Notes under the pieces: model-generated
Database searches by the model: none
What the model was told of the DNA's origin: nothing
The model's input: only the letters and a program-made list of their open reading frames with translations
Program-made: the position numbers and the translations under genes
NCBI GenBank assembly: GCA_934373235.1
Contig: CAKROW010000008.1
Coordinates: forward strand, 1 to 64,000
Source: an uncultured Blautia sp.
Lineage (GTDB): Bacteria > Bacillota > Clostridia > Lachnospirales > Lachnospiraceae
Direction of reading: 5' to 3'
DNA length: 64,000 bases
In this document: piece after piece, positions 7,993 to 16,680 of the stretch
How the letters are laid out: each line of letters opens with the position of its first letter
How positions within the stretch are numbered: the first letter of the stretch is position 1

Positions 7993-9396
7993 TTAATATG
8001 CGTTCTTGTTGATAAAGCCTTTAAATATAGTAAGGAACATGATCTTGATATCCAGTCCCACAGACCAGTTTTCGATGTAATAAAGATCACATTCAATACG
8101 TTTCCTGATAGAAGTATCTCCCCGGTAACCGTTTACCTGTGCCCATCCGGTAAGTCCCGGGCGCACCTGATGTTTTACCATGTACCTGGGTATCTCCTCA
8201 CGGAATTTCTCCACAAAAAACGGTCTCTCAGGGCGAGGTCCCACCAGACTCATCTCTCCCTTGAGGATGTTAAAAAGCTGTGGAAGTTCGTCCAGACTGG
8301 TATGGCGCATAAATTTGCCGATACCTGTGACCCTCGGGTCATTCTTTACTGTCCACGCCTTTTTTTCTTCGGATTCCTTCTGTACTTCCATTGAGCGGAA
8401 CTTGTACATCCAGAAGGTCTGGTTATGAAGTCCCACACGTTCCTGCCTGTAGATCAGCGGCCCCGGCGAAGTAAGCTTGATAAGCCCGCACAGAACCAGC
8501 ATCACCGGCGATGCAACAATGATCGCAGCAACAGAACCGGCAATATCCATGGCTCTCTTTACAAGTGCATTGAACGTATTACTCAGCGGTACATACCGGA
8601 TGTTGATCACCGGCAGCCCCAGAATATCCTCTGTGTAAGGCTTTGTTGGAATGATATTGTTGTAGTCCGGAATAAACTTAGTGTGGACTCCTGACTTCTC
8701 ACAAAGTGCTACGATCTCCTCAAGACGATAATATTCACTCAGTCCCAGGGTAATGGCAATCTCATCCAGACGGCTGGAGGGCAGGATGATCATAAGATTG
8801 GCAATTCTTCCAATCACCTTGATCCCCTTGTAAGTGGTTCCCGCCGGAACATTGTCATCCAGAATTCCCCTGATCACATATCCCCACTGCGGATTCTGCA
8901 GAATCCTGTCAATGTATTCCTCTGCGGCACGGCTGTATCCCACCAGAAGCACCTGTTTCTGGTTCATTCCCTTTTTGCGCATATCCCGGAGGATACAGAA
9001 CACAAACATCCTGACTCCCCACTCAAGAACAATATTGATCAGGCAGAAAGATACCAGGGTAAGACGGGAATAATCCAGTTCCTTAAAGTTATAAAGTGCA
9101 AACATGATGAACAGGAGCCCTAACACGTTTGCCTTCACAATATTGGCAAGCACGAGACGGCGCCCCTGCATCCGCATCGGTGTATACAGATCAAAAGCCT
9201 GGTACAAAAGAAGATATCCGGGAATGATGAATATAAGCATAAACATATATTCCTGGACCGTCTTGGACTGAACCGCCGAGTGTTCAAAAATACCCTGAAA
9301 ACGGATCAGCCACGCCAGACCATATGATATTGCAACTACAAATACATCAATCAGCATATGGAGACGACTGAAATTCTTCTGATTATCCTTAATCAA
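7993..9396 (-). CDS. Undecaprenyl-phosphate sugar phosphotransferase (polysaccharide priming enzyme)
   Basis: It starts repeat-unit synthesis by transferring a sugar-1-phosphate to undecaprenyl phosphate. About five N-terminal membrane helices and a central Rossmann-like domain (VLLVGYSRAAEEYI) are followed by the bacterial sugar transferase domain (about 280-465). That domain shows KRAMDIAGS, GPLIYRQERVG, MYKFRSM, SLDELPQLFNIL, MSLVGPRPE and VRPGLTGWAQVNG, as in WbaP/CpsE. A TTG at 9396 with GAGGTG seven nt upstream is preferred as start. An ATG five codons earlier (9411) lacks a ribosome binding site. The sugar is probably a hexose or deoxyhexose; the sequence does not decide. Confidence 0.92.
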   Translation of the reverse strand: MIKDNQKNFSRLHMLIDVFVVAISYGLAWLIRFQGIFEHSAVQSKTVQEYMFMLIFIIPGYLLLYQAFDLYTPMRMQGRRLVLANIVKANVLGLLFIMFALYNFKELDYSRLTLVSFCLINIVLEWGVRMFVFCILRDMRKKGMNQKQVLLVGYSRAAEEYIDRILQNPQWGYVIRGILDDNVPAGTTYKGIKVIGRIANLMIILPSSRLDEIAITLGLSEYYRLEEIVALCEKSGVHTKFIPDYNNIIPTKPYTEDILGLPVINIRYVPLSNTFNALVKRAMDIAGSVAAIIVASPVMLVLCGLIKLTSPGPLIYRQERVGLHNQTFWMYKFRSMEVQKESEEKKAWTVKNDPRVTGIGKFMRHTSLDELPQLFNILKGEMSLVGPRPERPFFVEKFREEIPRYMVKHQVRPGLTGWAQVNGYRGDTSIRKRIECDLYYIENWSVGLDIKIMFLTIFKGFINKNAY

Positions 9397-9481
9397 TTTC
9401 CGCCACCTCATTTAAATTCATTGCCATTATCTTATAATAGATGAATGGTAAAATCAACAAAAATTTATCTAAACGCTTCAT

Positions 9482-10438
9482 TCAGCCTGCAAAACGGCGG
9501 AACATATTCACCCACAGCTCGATCTGGAGCTTCACATAATGATGGATATTGCGCAGGGAAAACTTCACTTTTCTGCCTTTTGCACTGATCTGAAAACCGT
9601 TCTTGATCCCTGCCACATACTCTCTTCCGTAGCCCTTGGATGCAAAAAATATTACCTTTGCACCGAATCCGGTGATCAGGAAAGGAAGGTTCAGGATGAT
9701 CTGTATCCATGGCATGTTTTTATAGATCAGGTAAATATTGTTTCTGGAAGAATACCGGATCTTGAAATGATTGTATCTGGATCCGCTGGTTCCGCTTCCC
9801 ACATGATATACCACTGCTTTTGGCGCATACCAGTTCTCATAGCCCTCAATCCTTGCCCTGTATCCGATATCCAGATCTTCCAGATATGCAAAATGCTCCT
9901 CGTCAAAATCTCCGATCTGCTCAATGACCTTCTTCCTGTAAATGGCAGCTCCCGCACAGGAGGAAAAGATCTTCTGCTCTTTGTTGTATCTGTCAATATC
10001 CTTTCCCTTGCCTCTGGCAAATGCCCATCCAAGGGCACAGTAATAATTACCTGCATCATCCATCTTATCCCGGTCATGAAGCTGGATCATCTTTGCCTGG
10101 CAGGAAAAAGCTCTTTTGTGTCTCCTGATAGCTGCCACCATCTCCTCCAGAAAATCCACTTCCACTTCCGTGTCATTATTCAGAAGGAGAACGTACCCGG
10201 ATCTGGCCGCCCTGATTCCCTCATTGACCGCTCTGCTGAACCCGAAATTTTCAGGCAGCTCTATAATATGGACCCATGGATATTCTGCCGCCACAAAAGC
10301 ACAGCTTCCGTCTGTAGATCCGTTATCTACCAGTATGACCTCGTAATTTTTTATTGTCTGTCTCTCCAGGCTGGAAAGAACTCCCTCAAGATATGCCATT
10401 CCGTTAAAATTAGGAATAACTACTGATACTTCCTGCAT
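9482..10438 (-). CDS. GT2 glycosyltransferase (rhamnosyltransferase-like)
   Basis: A 318-residue GT-A enzyme opening EVSVVIPNFNG, with VDNGSTDGS (about 37-45), LLNNDTEV as DxD-type metal site (about 85) and the catalytic loop FAYLEDLDIGYRA. This is the WcaA/RfbN-like pattern common in O-antigen and rhamnan clusters. The C-terminal part has two short hydrophobic stretches that may touch the membrane. It is 6 nt downstream of the 620-residue GT2 gene, so the two are probably one transcript. Linkage specificity is unknown. Confidence 0.85.
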   Translation of the reverse strand: MQEVSVVIPNFNGMAYLEGVLSSLERQTIKNYEVILVDNGSTDGSCAFVAAEYPWVHIIELPENFGFSRAVNEGIRAARSGYVLLLNNDTEVEVDFLEEMVAAIRRHKRAFSCQAKMIQLHDRDKMDDAGNYYCALGWAFARGKGKDIDRYNKEQKIFSSCAGAAIYRKKVIEQIGDFDEEHFAYLEDLDIGYRARIEGYENWYAPKAVVYHVGSGTSGSRYNHFKIRYSSRNNIYLIYKNMPWIQIILNLPFLITGFGAKVIFFASKGYGREYVAGIKNGFQISAKGRKVKFSLRNIHHYVKLQIELWVNMFRRFAG

Positions 10439-10444
10439 TGCTTT

Positions 10445-12307
10445 TTATCCCCTTTTCTTTCCCATTCCCGGAAGTGGTTTCAGGGAATAATTCCATTTGG
10501 TAAGTGAAAGATTCTTATTGTAGTACGGATCTCCGTTTTTGAGAATGTCGATCCAGTGGCAGCGCATGTACTCGATCTCCGACTGGAATCTGCGTATCTT
10601 TTCCTCGCTGTCCTCTGTACCTCTGGACTTGGATTCATAATGGTAAAGCCTTACATAGGGATCATATACAATAAGATGCCCGTTTTGGCGTACCTTCAGA
10701 CAGAGATCCACATCATTAAAAGCAACAGCCAGTTCCTCTGTAAAGCCACCCGCCTCCTGAAAAACAGCTTTCTTCATCATCATACAGGCCGCAGTCACAC
10801 AGCTCATATCCTGAAGAAGAGATGCCTTGTGGAGATAGCCTGTACGGTCCCCGGGCATATTCACGAACATATTCCCCGCGATTCCGCCGATTCCCACCAC
10901 ACAGCCTGCATGCTGAATGGTATTGTCCGGATAAAGAAGCTTGGCTCCCACTGCTCCAACCTCCGGTCTCTGGCATACACCGAGAAGCTCCTGGATCCAG
11001 TCCGGTTCCAGAACCGTCACATCGTTATTCAGGAACAGAAGATAATCTCCTTTTGCGCTTCTCACACCGAAATTATTGATAGCTGAATAATTAAACTCCT
11101 TTTTCCAGCGGACAAGATGAATCTTTGGATTCACAAAGAGTTCCTTATAATATTGGAAGATCTCATCTGTGGTACTGTTATTCTCCACAATGATGATCTC
11201 ATAATTGGTATATGTGGTTTTGGTAAAAACAGACTCCAGACATGCCTGAAGTGTTTTTTTCTCGTCCTTGTTTGGAATGATAATGGACACAAGAGGCTGA
11301 CCCTGCACCGGATATTTCACCCTGTAAAAGCCGAAATCCCTGGTATGCTCCACAGTTCCCGGTGTACCTGTACGCAAAAGATTACCCTCAATGGCTCTCT
11401 TTCCTGCTTCAAAGGCATACATCTTGCTTGCCGGATTGTCTGCTGTGGAGGATTTGTGTGTCCTCCAGTGATAAAGGATCTCCGGGATATGGACGATCTC
11501 CCTGGCTTCCTCCACACAGCGGAAAATAAAATCATAATCCTGTGCTCCGTCAAATTCCCTGCGAAAGCCTCCTGCTTTTTCCACAATGGATCTTCTCACA
11601 ACAAGAAAATGGCAGATATAATTGTTGGACCTTAAAAGATCCAAGCTGAAATCCGGCTTGAAATGAGGCTGGAAATGCTCGGAAAGGTCTGTTGTAACCT
11701 TATCCTCATCCGAATAGAACACATCGCCTTCCGGATGTTCCTCCATAGCTTTCACCATCTCATAAAGTGCGTCAGGAGCCAGAAGGTCATCATGGTCCAG
11801 AAGACCCACAAACTCTCCCTCTGCCATGGAAAAAGCCTCATTGGTATTCTCTGCAATCCCCAAGTTCTCCTCCAGATCCTTATGTCTGATGCGGCTGTCT
11901 TTCTTCTCATATTCTGCCAGCACAGCAGTCATTGTCTCATCTTCCGGACTGCCGTTTGCCATACAGAGCTCCCAGTTACTGTAGGTCTGCGCCTCCAGGG
12001 AATCCAGAAGCTGTCTCAGGAAAAGCTCCGGTGTCTTATAAGCCGGTACCACAATACTGATCAGCGGTTCATTCTTAAACTTATGCTTCCGTTCCTTCTC
12101 AAGCTCTTCCTCTGTTGGCCTATACGCTTCATACCAGGGTCCGTAGGGAACTTCCTCCGGCTCAAAGCGTTCATGGAGGCGTACCCAGAATTCCTTCGGG
12201 CCGTAATGCTTCAGATAACGCCAGCCCTTCCGGATAGTGTACGGAGACAATTTCCTGAAAAGTCTCGTCCACTCTATATTGCCTCCTGTTGAATTATTTT
12301 TGCTCAT
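10445..12307 (-). CDS. Tandem-domain GT2 glycosyltransferase
   Basis: A 620-residue protein with two GT-A domains. The first (about 80-270) shows ISIVVPAYKTP, the DxD-type LLDHDD, and FDGAQDYDFIFRC. The second (about 345-560) shows VSIIIPNKDEK, LFLNNDVTV and the loop VAFNDVDLCLKVRQNG. Two complete catalytic domains suggest two successive glycosyl transfers or an alternating polymerase, as in RgpF/WbbB-like enzymes. It shares this core with the 814- and 829-residue enzymes of the locus but lacks their long N-terminal extension. It is the first gene after a minus-strand promoter in the divergent region with the DacF-like gene. Confidence 0.87.
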   Translation of the reverse strand: MSKNNSTGGNIEWTRLFRKLSPYTIRKGWRYLKHYGPKEFWVRLHERFEPEEVPYGPWYEAYRPTEEELEKERKHKFKNEPLISIVVPAYKTPELFLRQLLDSLEAQTYSNWELCMANGSPEDETMTAVLAEYEKKDSRIRHKDLEENLGIAENTNEAFSMAEGEFVGLLDHDDLLAPDALYEMVKAMEEHPEGDVFYSDEDKVTTDLSEHFQPHFKPDFSLDLLRSNNYICHFLVVRRSIVEKAGGFRREFDGAQDYDFIFRCVEEAREIVHIPEILYHWRTHKSSTADNPASKMYAFEAGKRAIEGNLLRTGTPGTVEHTRDFGFYRVKYPVQGQPLVSIIIPNKDEKKTLQACLESVFTKTTYTNYEIIIVENNSTTDEIFQYYKELFVNPKIHLVRWKKEFNYSAINNFGVRSAKGDYLLFLNNDVTVLEPDWIQELLGVCQRPEVGAVGAKLLYPDNTIQHAGCVVGIGGIAGNMFVNMPGDRTGYLHKASLLQDMSCVTAACMMMKKAVFQEAGGFTEELAVAFNDVDLCLKVRQNGHLIVYDPYVRLYHYESKSRGTEDSEEKIRRFQSEIEYMRCHWIDILKNGDPYYNKNLSLTKWNYSLKPLPGMGKKRG

Positions 12308-12339
12308 ATTTTTTCTCCGTATTACTGTTATGATAGGTT

Positions 12340-12368
12340 ATTTTACCATTACAGCATTTTTTTTGCAA
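12340..12368 (-). promoter_or_regulatory. Sigma-A promoter of minus-strand GT2 operon
   Basis: TTGCAA (12368-12363), a 17-nt spacer and TAAAAT (12345-12340) on the minus strand, about 33 nt before the start codon of the 620-residue GT2. Its -35 hexamer is self-complementary and also serves the divergent promoter. Confidence 0.65.
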
Positions 12369-12392
12369 GGAACAGGGAAAATGTGTTATACT
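12363..12392 (+). promoter_or_regulatory. Sigma-A promoter of DacF-like gene
   Basis: TTGCAA (12363-12368), an 18-nt spacer and TATACT (12387-12392), with AGGAG and the ATG following at 12428. The -35 box is the same six bases used by the minus-strand promoter. Confidence 0.65.
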
Positions 12393-12427
12393 GAGTGCAT
12401 TCCTAAAGACTACAGGAGCATAAAATA

Positions 12428-14074
12428 ATGAAAAATAAAAAATTAAATACCATTCTTCTGGCACTGGGGCTGTCTGCCTCCCTGTTTTTCCAGGCACCGG
12501 TCTTTGCCACAGAGGACCCGGACTTTACAGATACCTCCTCTGAAGATGATCCTGCCTACGATGATACCGGCAGTGATTCTGATGATTCCTCAGATGATTC
12601 CTCAGATGATTCTTCTTATGACAGCGACGGAACCATTGAATATCTTTCAGATTCTGATGCTTCCACAGATGAGGATACTTCCGGAAGTGAGGATACTGAA
12701 AGCTACGACACCGGCGATACCGGTACCTCTGACACAGATAATACGGACGGCACCGCAGATTCCAGTGATACAGCAGGCACGGACTCCGGTACTGCCACCA
12801 CAGACACCACACAGACAGAAACAGTGTCCACAGAGGCTGCTTCCACAGAAGCTGCTGCCACTGACACCCCGGAGCAGACCGAAGCCTCCCAGGGAACAGA
12901 TACCCAGGCAGCCACTGACAGCACCGCAGCTTCCCAGGGCATTACCACCAACTCCATCAGCGGATGGCCACAGGGTCCGGAGATCACCGCAGAATCAGCA
13001 GTGATCATGGAAGCTTCCACAGGCACTGTCCTCTATGGCAAAAATACAGACATTACTCAGCTTCCGGCTGGTACAGTCAAGATCATGACCTGTCTCCTGG
13101 CTCTTGAGAACAGTCAGCTTACAGATACCGTCACCATGACAGAAACCGGTGTTTCCGGCGTAACAGACGGAGGGGCAAGCCTTTCCTCACAGCTTGGCGA
13201 GACCTTCACCATGGAACAGTGTCTTTACGCCATGATGGTAGGTTCTGCCAACGATGTGGCTCTCCAGGTAGCCGAGCAGATCAGCGGATCCGTGGACGCC
13301 TTTGTTGCTGCCATGAACCAGCGGGCCAGCCAGCTTGGCTGTACAGATACGGTATTTACCAATCCCACCGGACTTCCGGACGATAATCAGCATACCACTG
13401 CCCATGACCTTGCGCTGATCATGCAGGCAGCCATCCAAAATGACAGCTTCCGCACCATTGTCAGTGCCACAAGCTATACGATCCCGGCTACCAACATCTC
13501 CGCAGGTGTCCGTAACCTTACCAGTACCTTTACCATGAACAATTCCGGAGCAGCCACTTTCTACGAAGGCTGCATCGGCGGCAAGGAGAGCACAGCTACC
13601 GCTTCCGGAACCACACTTGCCTGCGCTGCTGAGAAAAACGGTGTCACACTCATCGCCATACTCCTTAAAGGTACTGCCGGACAGACTGACAGCGAAGCCG
13701 CTTCTCTTCTGGATTACGGATTTAACAACTTCCAGCTTCTGGACATTGGAAATGATGATTTCAATATCCTTTCCGGTGGAACTGTTATGGTTCCCGCCGG
13801 TGCCACAGCAGCAGATCTGACCACTCAGGATACTGAGGACAATAACCAGATCAGCCGCCAGTATTTCTTCGGCGGAACACAGGTGGGTACTGCAGTAGTG
13901 GAGGATATCAAAGACGAATCCGGATCTGACACCCAGATCAACGATACCAACATGGAAGAGGCGAAGGCTTACTCCCAGAACAGATCCAGAGTTCCCTATT
14001 ACCTTATCGGAGGAGCTGGTATCCTTCTGCTCCTTCTTCTTATCTGGCGCCTTGTAAGGGTTCTTAAGAAATAG
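12428..14074 (+). CDS. DacF-like D,D-carboxypeptidase homologue lacking catalytic residues
   Basis: A 548-residue exported protein. A signal peptide (to about FATED) is followed by a ~145-residue Asp/Ser/Thr low-complexity region and a penicillin-binding-protein domain of DacF type (about 180-430), then a C-terminal anchor helix (YYLIGGAGILLLLLLIWRL) and a basic end. The active-site SxxK is LPAGTVK: Gly215 replaces the nucleophilic serine, although Lys218 remains. Motif 2 (SAN, 273-275) is kept. The KTG motif has become KES (386-388). Hydrolysis by the usual acyl-enzyme route should be impossible, so it may be a structural or sensing pseudoenzyme. It is the only plus-strand gene inside the minus-strand cluster and has its own promoter and terminator. 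Confidence 0.88.
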   Translation: MKNKKLNTILLALGLSASLFFQAPVFATEDPDFTDTSSEDDPAYDDTGSDSDDSSDDSSDDSSYDSDGTIEYLSDSDASTDEDTSGSEDTESYDTGDTGTSDTDNTDGTADSSDTAGTDSGTATTDTTQTETVSTEAASTEAAATDTPEQTEASQGTDTQAATDSTAASQGITTNSISGWPQGPEITAESAVIMEASTGTVLYGKNTDITQLPAGTVKIMTCLLALENSQLTDTVTMTETGVSGVTDGGASLSSQLGETFTMEQCLYAMMVGSANDVALQVAEQISGSVDAFVAAMNQRASQLGCTDTVFTNPTGLPDDNQHTTAHDLALIMQAAIQNDSFRTIVSATSYTIPATNISAGVRNLTSTFTMNNSGAATFYEGCIGGKESTATASGTTLACAAEKNGVTLIAILLKGTAGQTDSEAASLLDYGFNNFQLLDIGNDDFNILSGGTVMVPAGATAADLTTQDTEDNNQISRQYFFGGTQVGTAVVEDIKDESGSDTQINDTNMEEAKAYSQNRSRVPYYLIGGAGILLLLLLIWRLVRVLKK

Positions 14075-14109
14075 CAGACAGTCCTCTGTCTTATACCCGA
14101 AAATCAAAG

Positions 14110-14170
14110 GATCCCCCGGATCTGTTTCCGATTCTGTAAGAACTTGGAAATAAATCCGGGGGATCTTTCT
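14110..14170 (+). terminator. Intrinsic terminator of DacF-like gene
   Basis: GATCCCCCGGAT (14110-14121) pairs perfectly with ATCCGGGGGATC (14154-14165) across a ~32-nt loop, followed by TTTCT. It lies between convergent genes and overlaps the end of the YfhO gene. Confidence 0.65.
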
Positions 14171-16679
14171 ATACGTTTCTCTCAGTCAAAGCTTTTGGCC
14201 TTTTTTTTGTAAAAAAATATACAAGATATATAATATACACACACCAGAATACTCCGGAGCCTGCAACACCTGCCTTTAATCCAGGTGCCCGAAAAGTAAG
14301 TTCGATCTTATGATCTCCTGCCTTTACCTGACAGCTACTGAATCCAAGATCACTTTTCAGGATCTCTGTCCGCTTTCCATCTACAGTAAGTTCCCAGCCA
14401 TTTTCGTAAGGGATCATAAACTGAACATATCCATCCCTCTCTGCATGGACGGAGGCTTCCACTCTGGAATCCTTTTCGGGAACTGACACTGTTACTGTGG
14501 AATGATCCTCTCCCCCTTCTTTTTTCAGGTTCTGGAATTCTTTCATGGAGCTTACATCTGCTCCATTCTCCACAGCTACCGCACCATCCAGCAGTTCCTG
14601 TCTGGTATCCTCACTGCAAAGAGCTCTGAAGCTTTTCTCTGAGATGGCAGTACTGTAAAATCCGGCTACAGATGCCTTCTCCACATTTTCGTAAAGATAG
14701 ATTCCCGCAAACTGCTGAACCAGCTTGTATTTACTGCTGTCCAGATTTTTGTCCCTGGAAAGAAGGTATCTGACACCCAGGAAAGCGCCAAGCCAGTTGT
14801 CATCTGCCACTTTCCAGTATGCCAGCTTGTTCTGGTCCCCACAATAAAGTTCCGGATAACAGGTATCCACAAATTCCTTGAGATTGCCGTTCATCACTGA
14901 ATTGTAGGTACTGATACCCCGGTAGTTCTGTCCTGCGCTGTCCATGGCAAAGGTAGCTGACATATAGTCCTTTTCCACCCTGTAAAATTCCCGGTCATAT
15001 GATTCCAGCCAGATAAGGGCATCCTGAAGATCCTGCCTGTAAAGCTCGCGGAAATAACTCTGGGGCTGGTTAAATTCTGCCCTTGCGCTGGTTTCCCCGT
15101 CTTTGGACTCTCTTTGCTTCAGATAGGTATCTGTGGCAGTTTCAAACTGTTCCACCGGAGTATCTGCCTTTCTCAGATAGATCCTGTCCTGGAAGGTTAC
15201 ACCACCCTCGGAAACCACATTGATGATAAATGCAGCAGTAAGGATATAAACCACAGTCCTCTGCATAACACTCCAGCCGGAACCGCTGTTTTTCTTTTGG
15301 GGAATCCGGTTCCACAGGATCAGCACTGCTGCCGTTACAGTTCCTGTCACTGCTGCCACAGCCACATTTGCTCTGTATTCACTGAAAAGGCTCCAGCTAT
15401 ATCCGTTAAAACATACCCAGATAAGTACCGCCTCTGTCACAGCCACTGCCGGGATATTGGCTTTTTCCCCTGCAAGAAGTCTGTCCCAGGTCCAGGCGGC
15501 AGCCATCAGCATAAACGGAAGAAGCACAAAAGTATAACGGTTGGTACTTTCCGTAAAGGAATTATAGGCAATACCGCCAACCGGCAGAAGCACCAGGATC
15601 AGCATAAACAACGCACTGCCATATACTGCTTTTTTTATCCGCTTGTTCTCATTTTTGCGGAACAGGATCAGGAACTGCACTGTAAGGAAAACTGCCAGCA
15701 CAGAGCAGAACACCACAGGATCCTCATAATAATTAAGGTAACCGTGGAATTTTTCGTCTCCCAGTTCCTGAAGGTTCTGGAAGTTACTGGAAAACAGCCT
15801 GGTAATAAGACTTGCATAATATTCTTTACCGTAGGGGGTAAAACAGTTCCTGATAATGGCAGATATTCCCGCATCTTTCCCAAGCCTTGAAGAAACACCG
15901 GTGAGGACCAGGGCCGTAGGAAGAAAGATCCCAAGGCTCATTCCGATTCCCAGGATCATCTGAGCGCATCCCCCAAGGAATTTCTTTGCCCCGTCTTTTA
16001 AGGACAGGCCTTCCTTTGCACACAGACGGAAGATCATATAAAATCCCACAGTTGCAAGGATCATATAGGAAAAATACACGCTTGTAAGCCCGCAGAAAAA
16101 CGCAGCAACAGGAAAAAGCACACCGCTTTTCCTGTCTTTTATGTAATGCTCACAGAAGATCAGCATCAGCGGGAGGTAGATCGTCACTACCCCAAACTGA
16201 TAATGCTGTCCCCAGATCATAAGATAGCCGCTCATTCCATAGGCAAAAGCAGCAAGGAATTTTGCAGATCTGCTGAATCCATACTGGCTCAGGAACCAGT
16301 AAAACACAAGTCCTGCAAGAAGGATCTCAAGGATCATCACCCACACAATAAAAAGAAGCATATGGGCGGTTCCCTTCACAAATCCCAGAAGATAAAGGAT
16401 CCAGATGAACGGGTGGAACATATAATAGTTAAAAATATTGATTCCCAGTCCATTGGTAAAATCCCAGTCTGTAAAGGTTCCGTTTTTCAGATGGTTTACC
16501 ACATCTGCATACTGCATGGTATACTGCTGCCAGGTGTCTCCGCCAACGTCATTGAACATCAGCACCCGGTCACCAAAAACATAATCTCTGAATATAAAAA
16601 GGCAGGATGCCAGCAGTGCCACAAAAAGCACTGCTATCACCAGCCCCTCCCTTTTTATCTTTTTTTTATCTTTTATCAT
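14169..16679 (-). CDS. YfhO-family polytopic membrane protein (putative GT-C glycosyltransferase)
   Basis: An 836-residue protein with about 12-14 hydrophobic helices in residues 14-500 and a final helix near 810. A first outside loop carries FNDVGGDTWQQYTMQY, the acidic loop typical of GT-C enzymes. A soluble C-terminal half (about 510-800) lies outside the membrane. YfhO proteins are known in Firmicutes as the last component of three-component systems that add sugars from undecaprenyl phosphate to teichoic acids or glycans outside the cell. It starts one nt after the stop of the 814-residue GT2, so it is co-transcribed with the polysaccharide genes. Here it is the natural acceptor-side partner for the ArnC-like enzyme at 30.3 kb. 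Confidence 0.85.
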   Translation of the reverse strand: MIKDKKKIKREGLVIAVLFVALLASCLFIFRDYVFGDRVLMFNDVGGDTWQQYTMQYADVVNHLKNGTFTDWDFTNGLGINIFNYYMFHPFIWILYLLGFVKGTAHMLLFIVWVMILEILLAGLVFYWFLSQYGFSRSAKFLAAFAYGMSGYLMIWGQHYQFGVVTIYLPLMLIFCEHYIKDRKSGVLFPVAAFFCGLTSVYFSYMILATVGFYMIFRLCAKEGLSLKDGAKKFLGGCAQMILGIGMSLGIFLPTALVLTGVSSRLGKDAGISAIIRNCFTPYGKEYYASLITRLFSSNFQNLQELGDEKFHGYLNYYEDPVVFCSVLAVFLTVQFLILFRKNENKRIKKAVYGSALFMLILVLLPVGGIAYNSFTESTNRYTFVLLPFMLMAAAWTWDRLLAGEKANIPAVAVTEAVLIWVCFNGYSWSLFSEYRANVAVAAVTGTVTAAVLILWNRIPQKKNSGSGWSVMQRTVVYILTAAFIINVVSEGGVTFQDRIYLRKADTPVEQFETATDTYLKQRESKDGETSARAEFNQPQSYFRELYRQDLQDALIWLESYDREFYRVEKDYMSATFAMDSAGQNYRGISTYNSVMNGNLKEFVDTCYPELYCGDQNKLAYWKVADDNWLGAFLGVRYLLSRDKNLDSSKYKLVQQFAGIYLYENVEKASVAGFYSTAISEKSFRALCSEDTRQELLDGAVAVENGADVSSMKEFQNLKKEGGEDHSTVTVSVPEKDSRVEASVHAERDGYVQFMIPYENGWELTVDGKRTEILKSDLGFSSCQVKAGDHKIELTFRAPGLKAGVAGSGVFWCVYIIYLVYFFTKKRPKALTERNV

Positions 16680-16680
16680 A

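Noticed and set aside
12500..13000. Long open frames in other phases over the acidic region of the DacF-like gene
   Set aside because: Low-complexity Asp/Ser/Thr codons leave the other frames open; no ribosome binding sites and non-biological composition.
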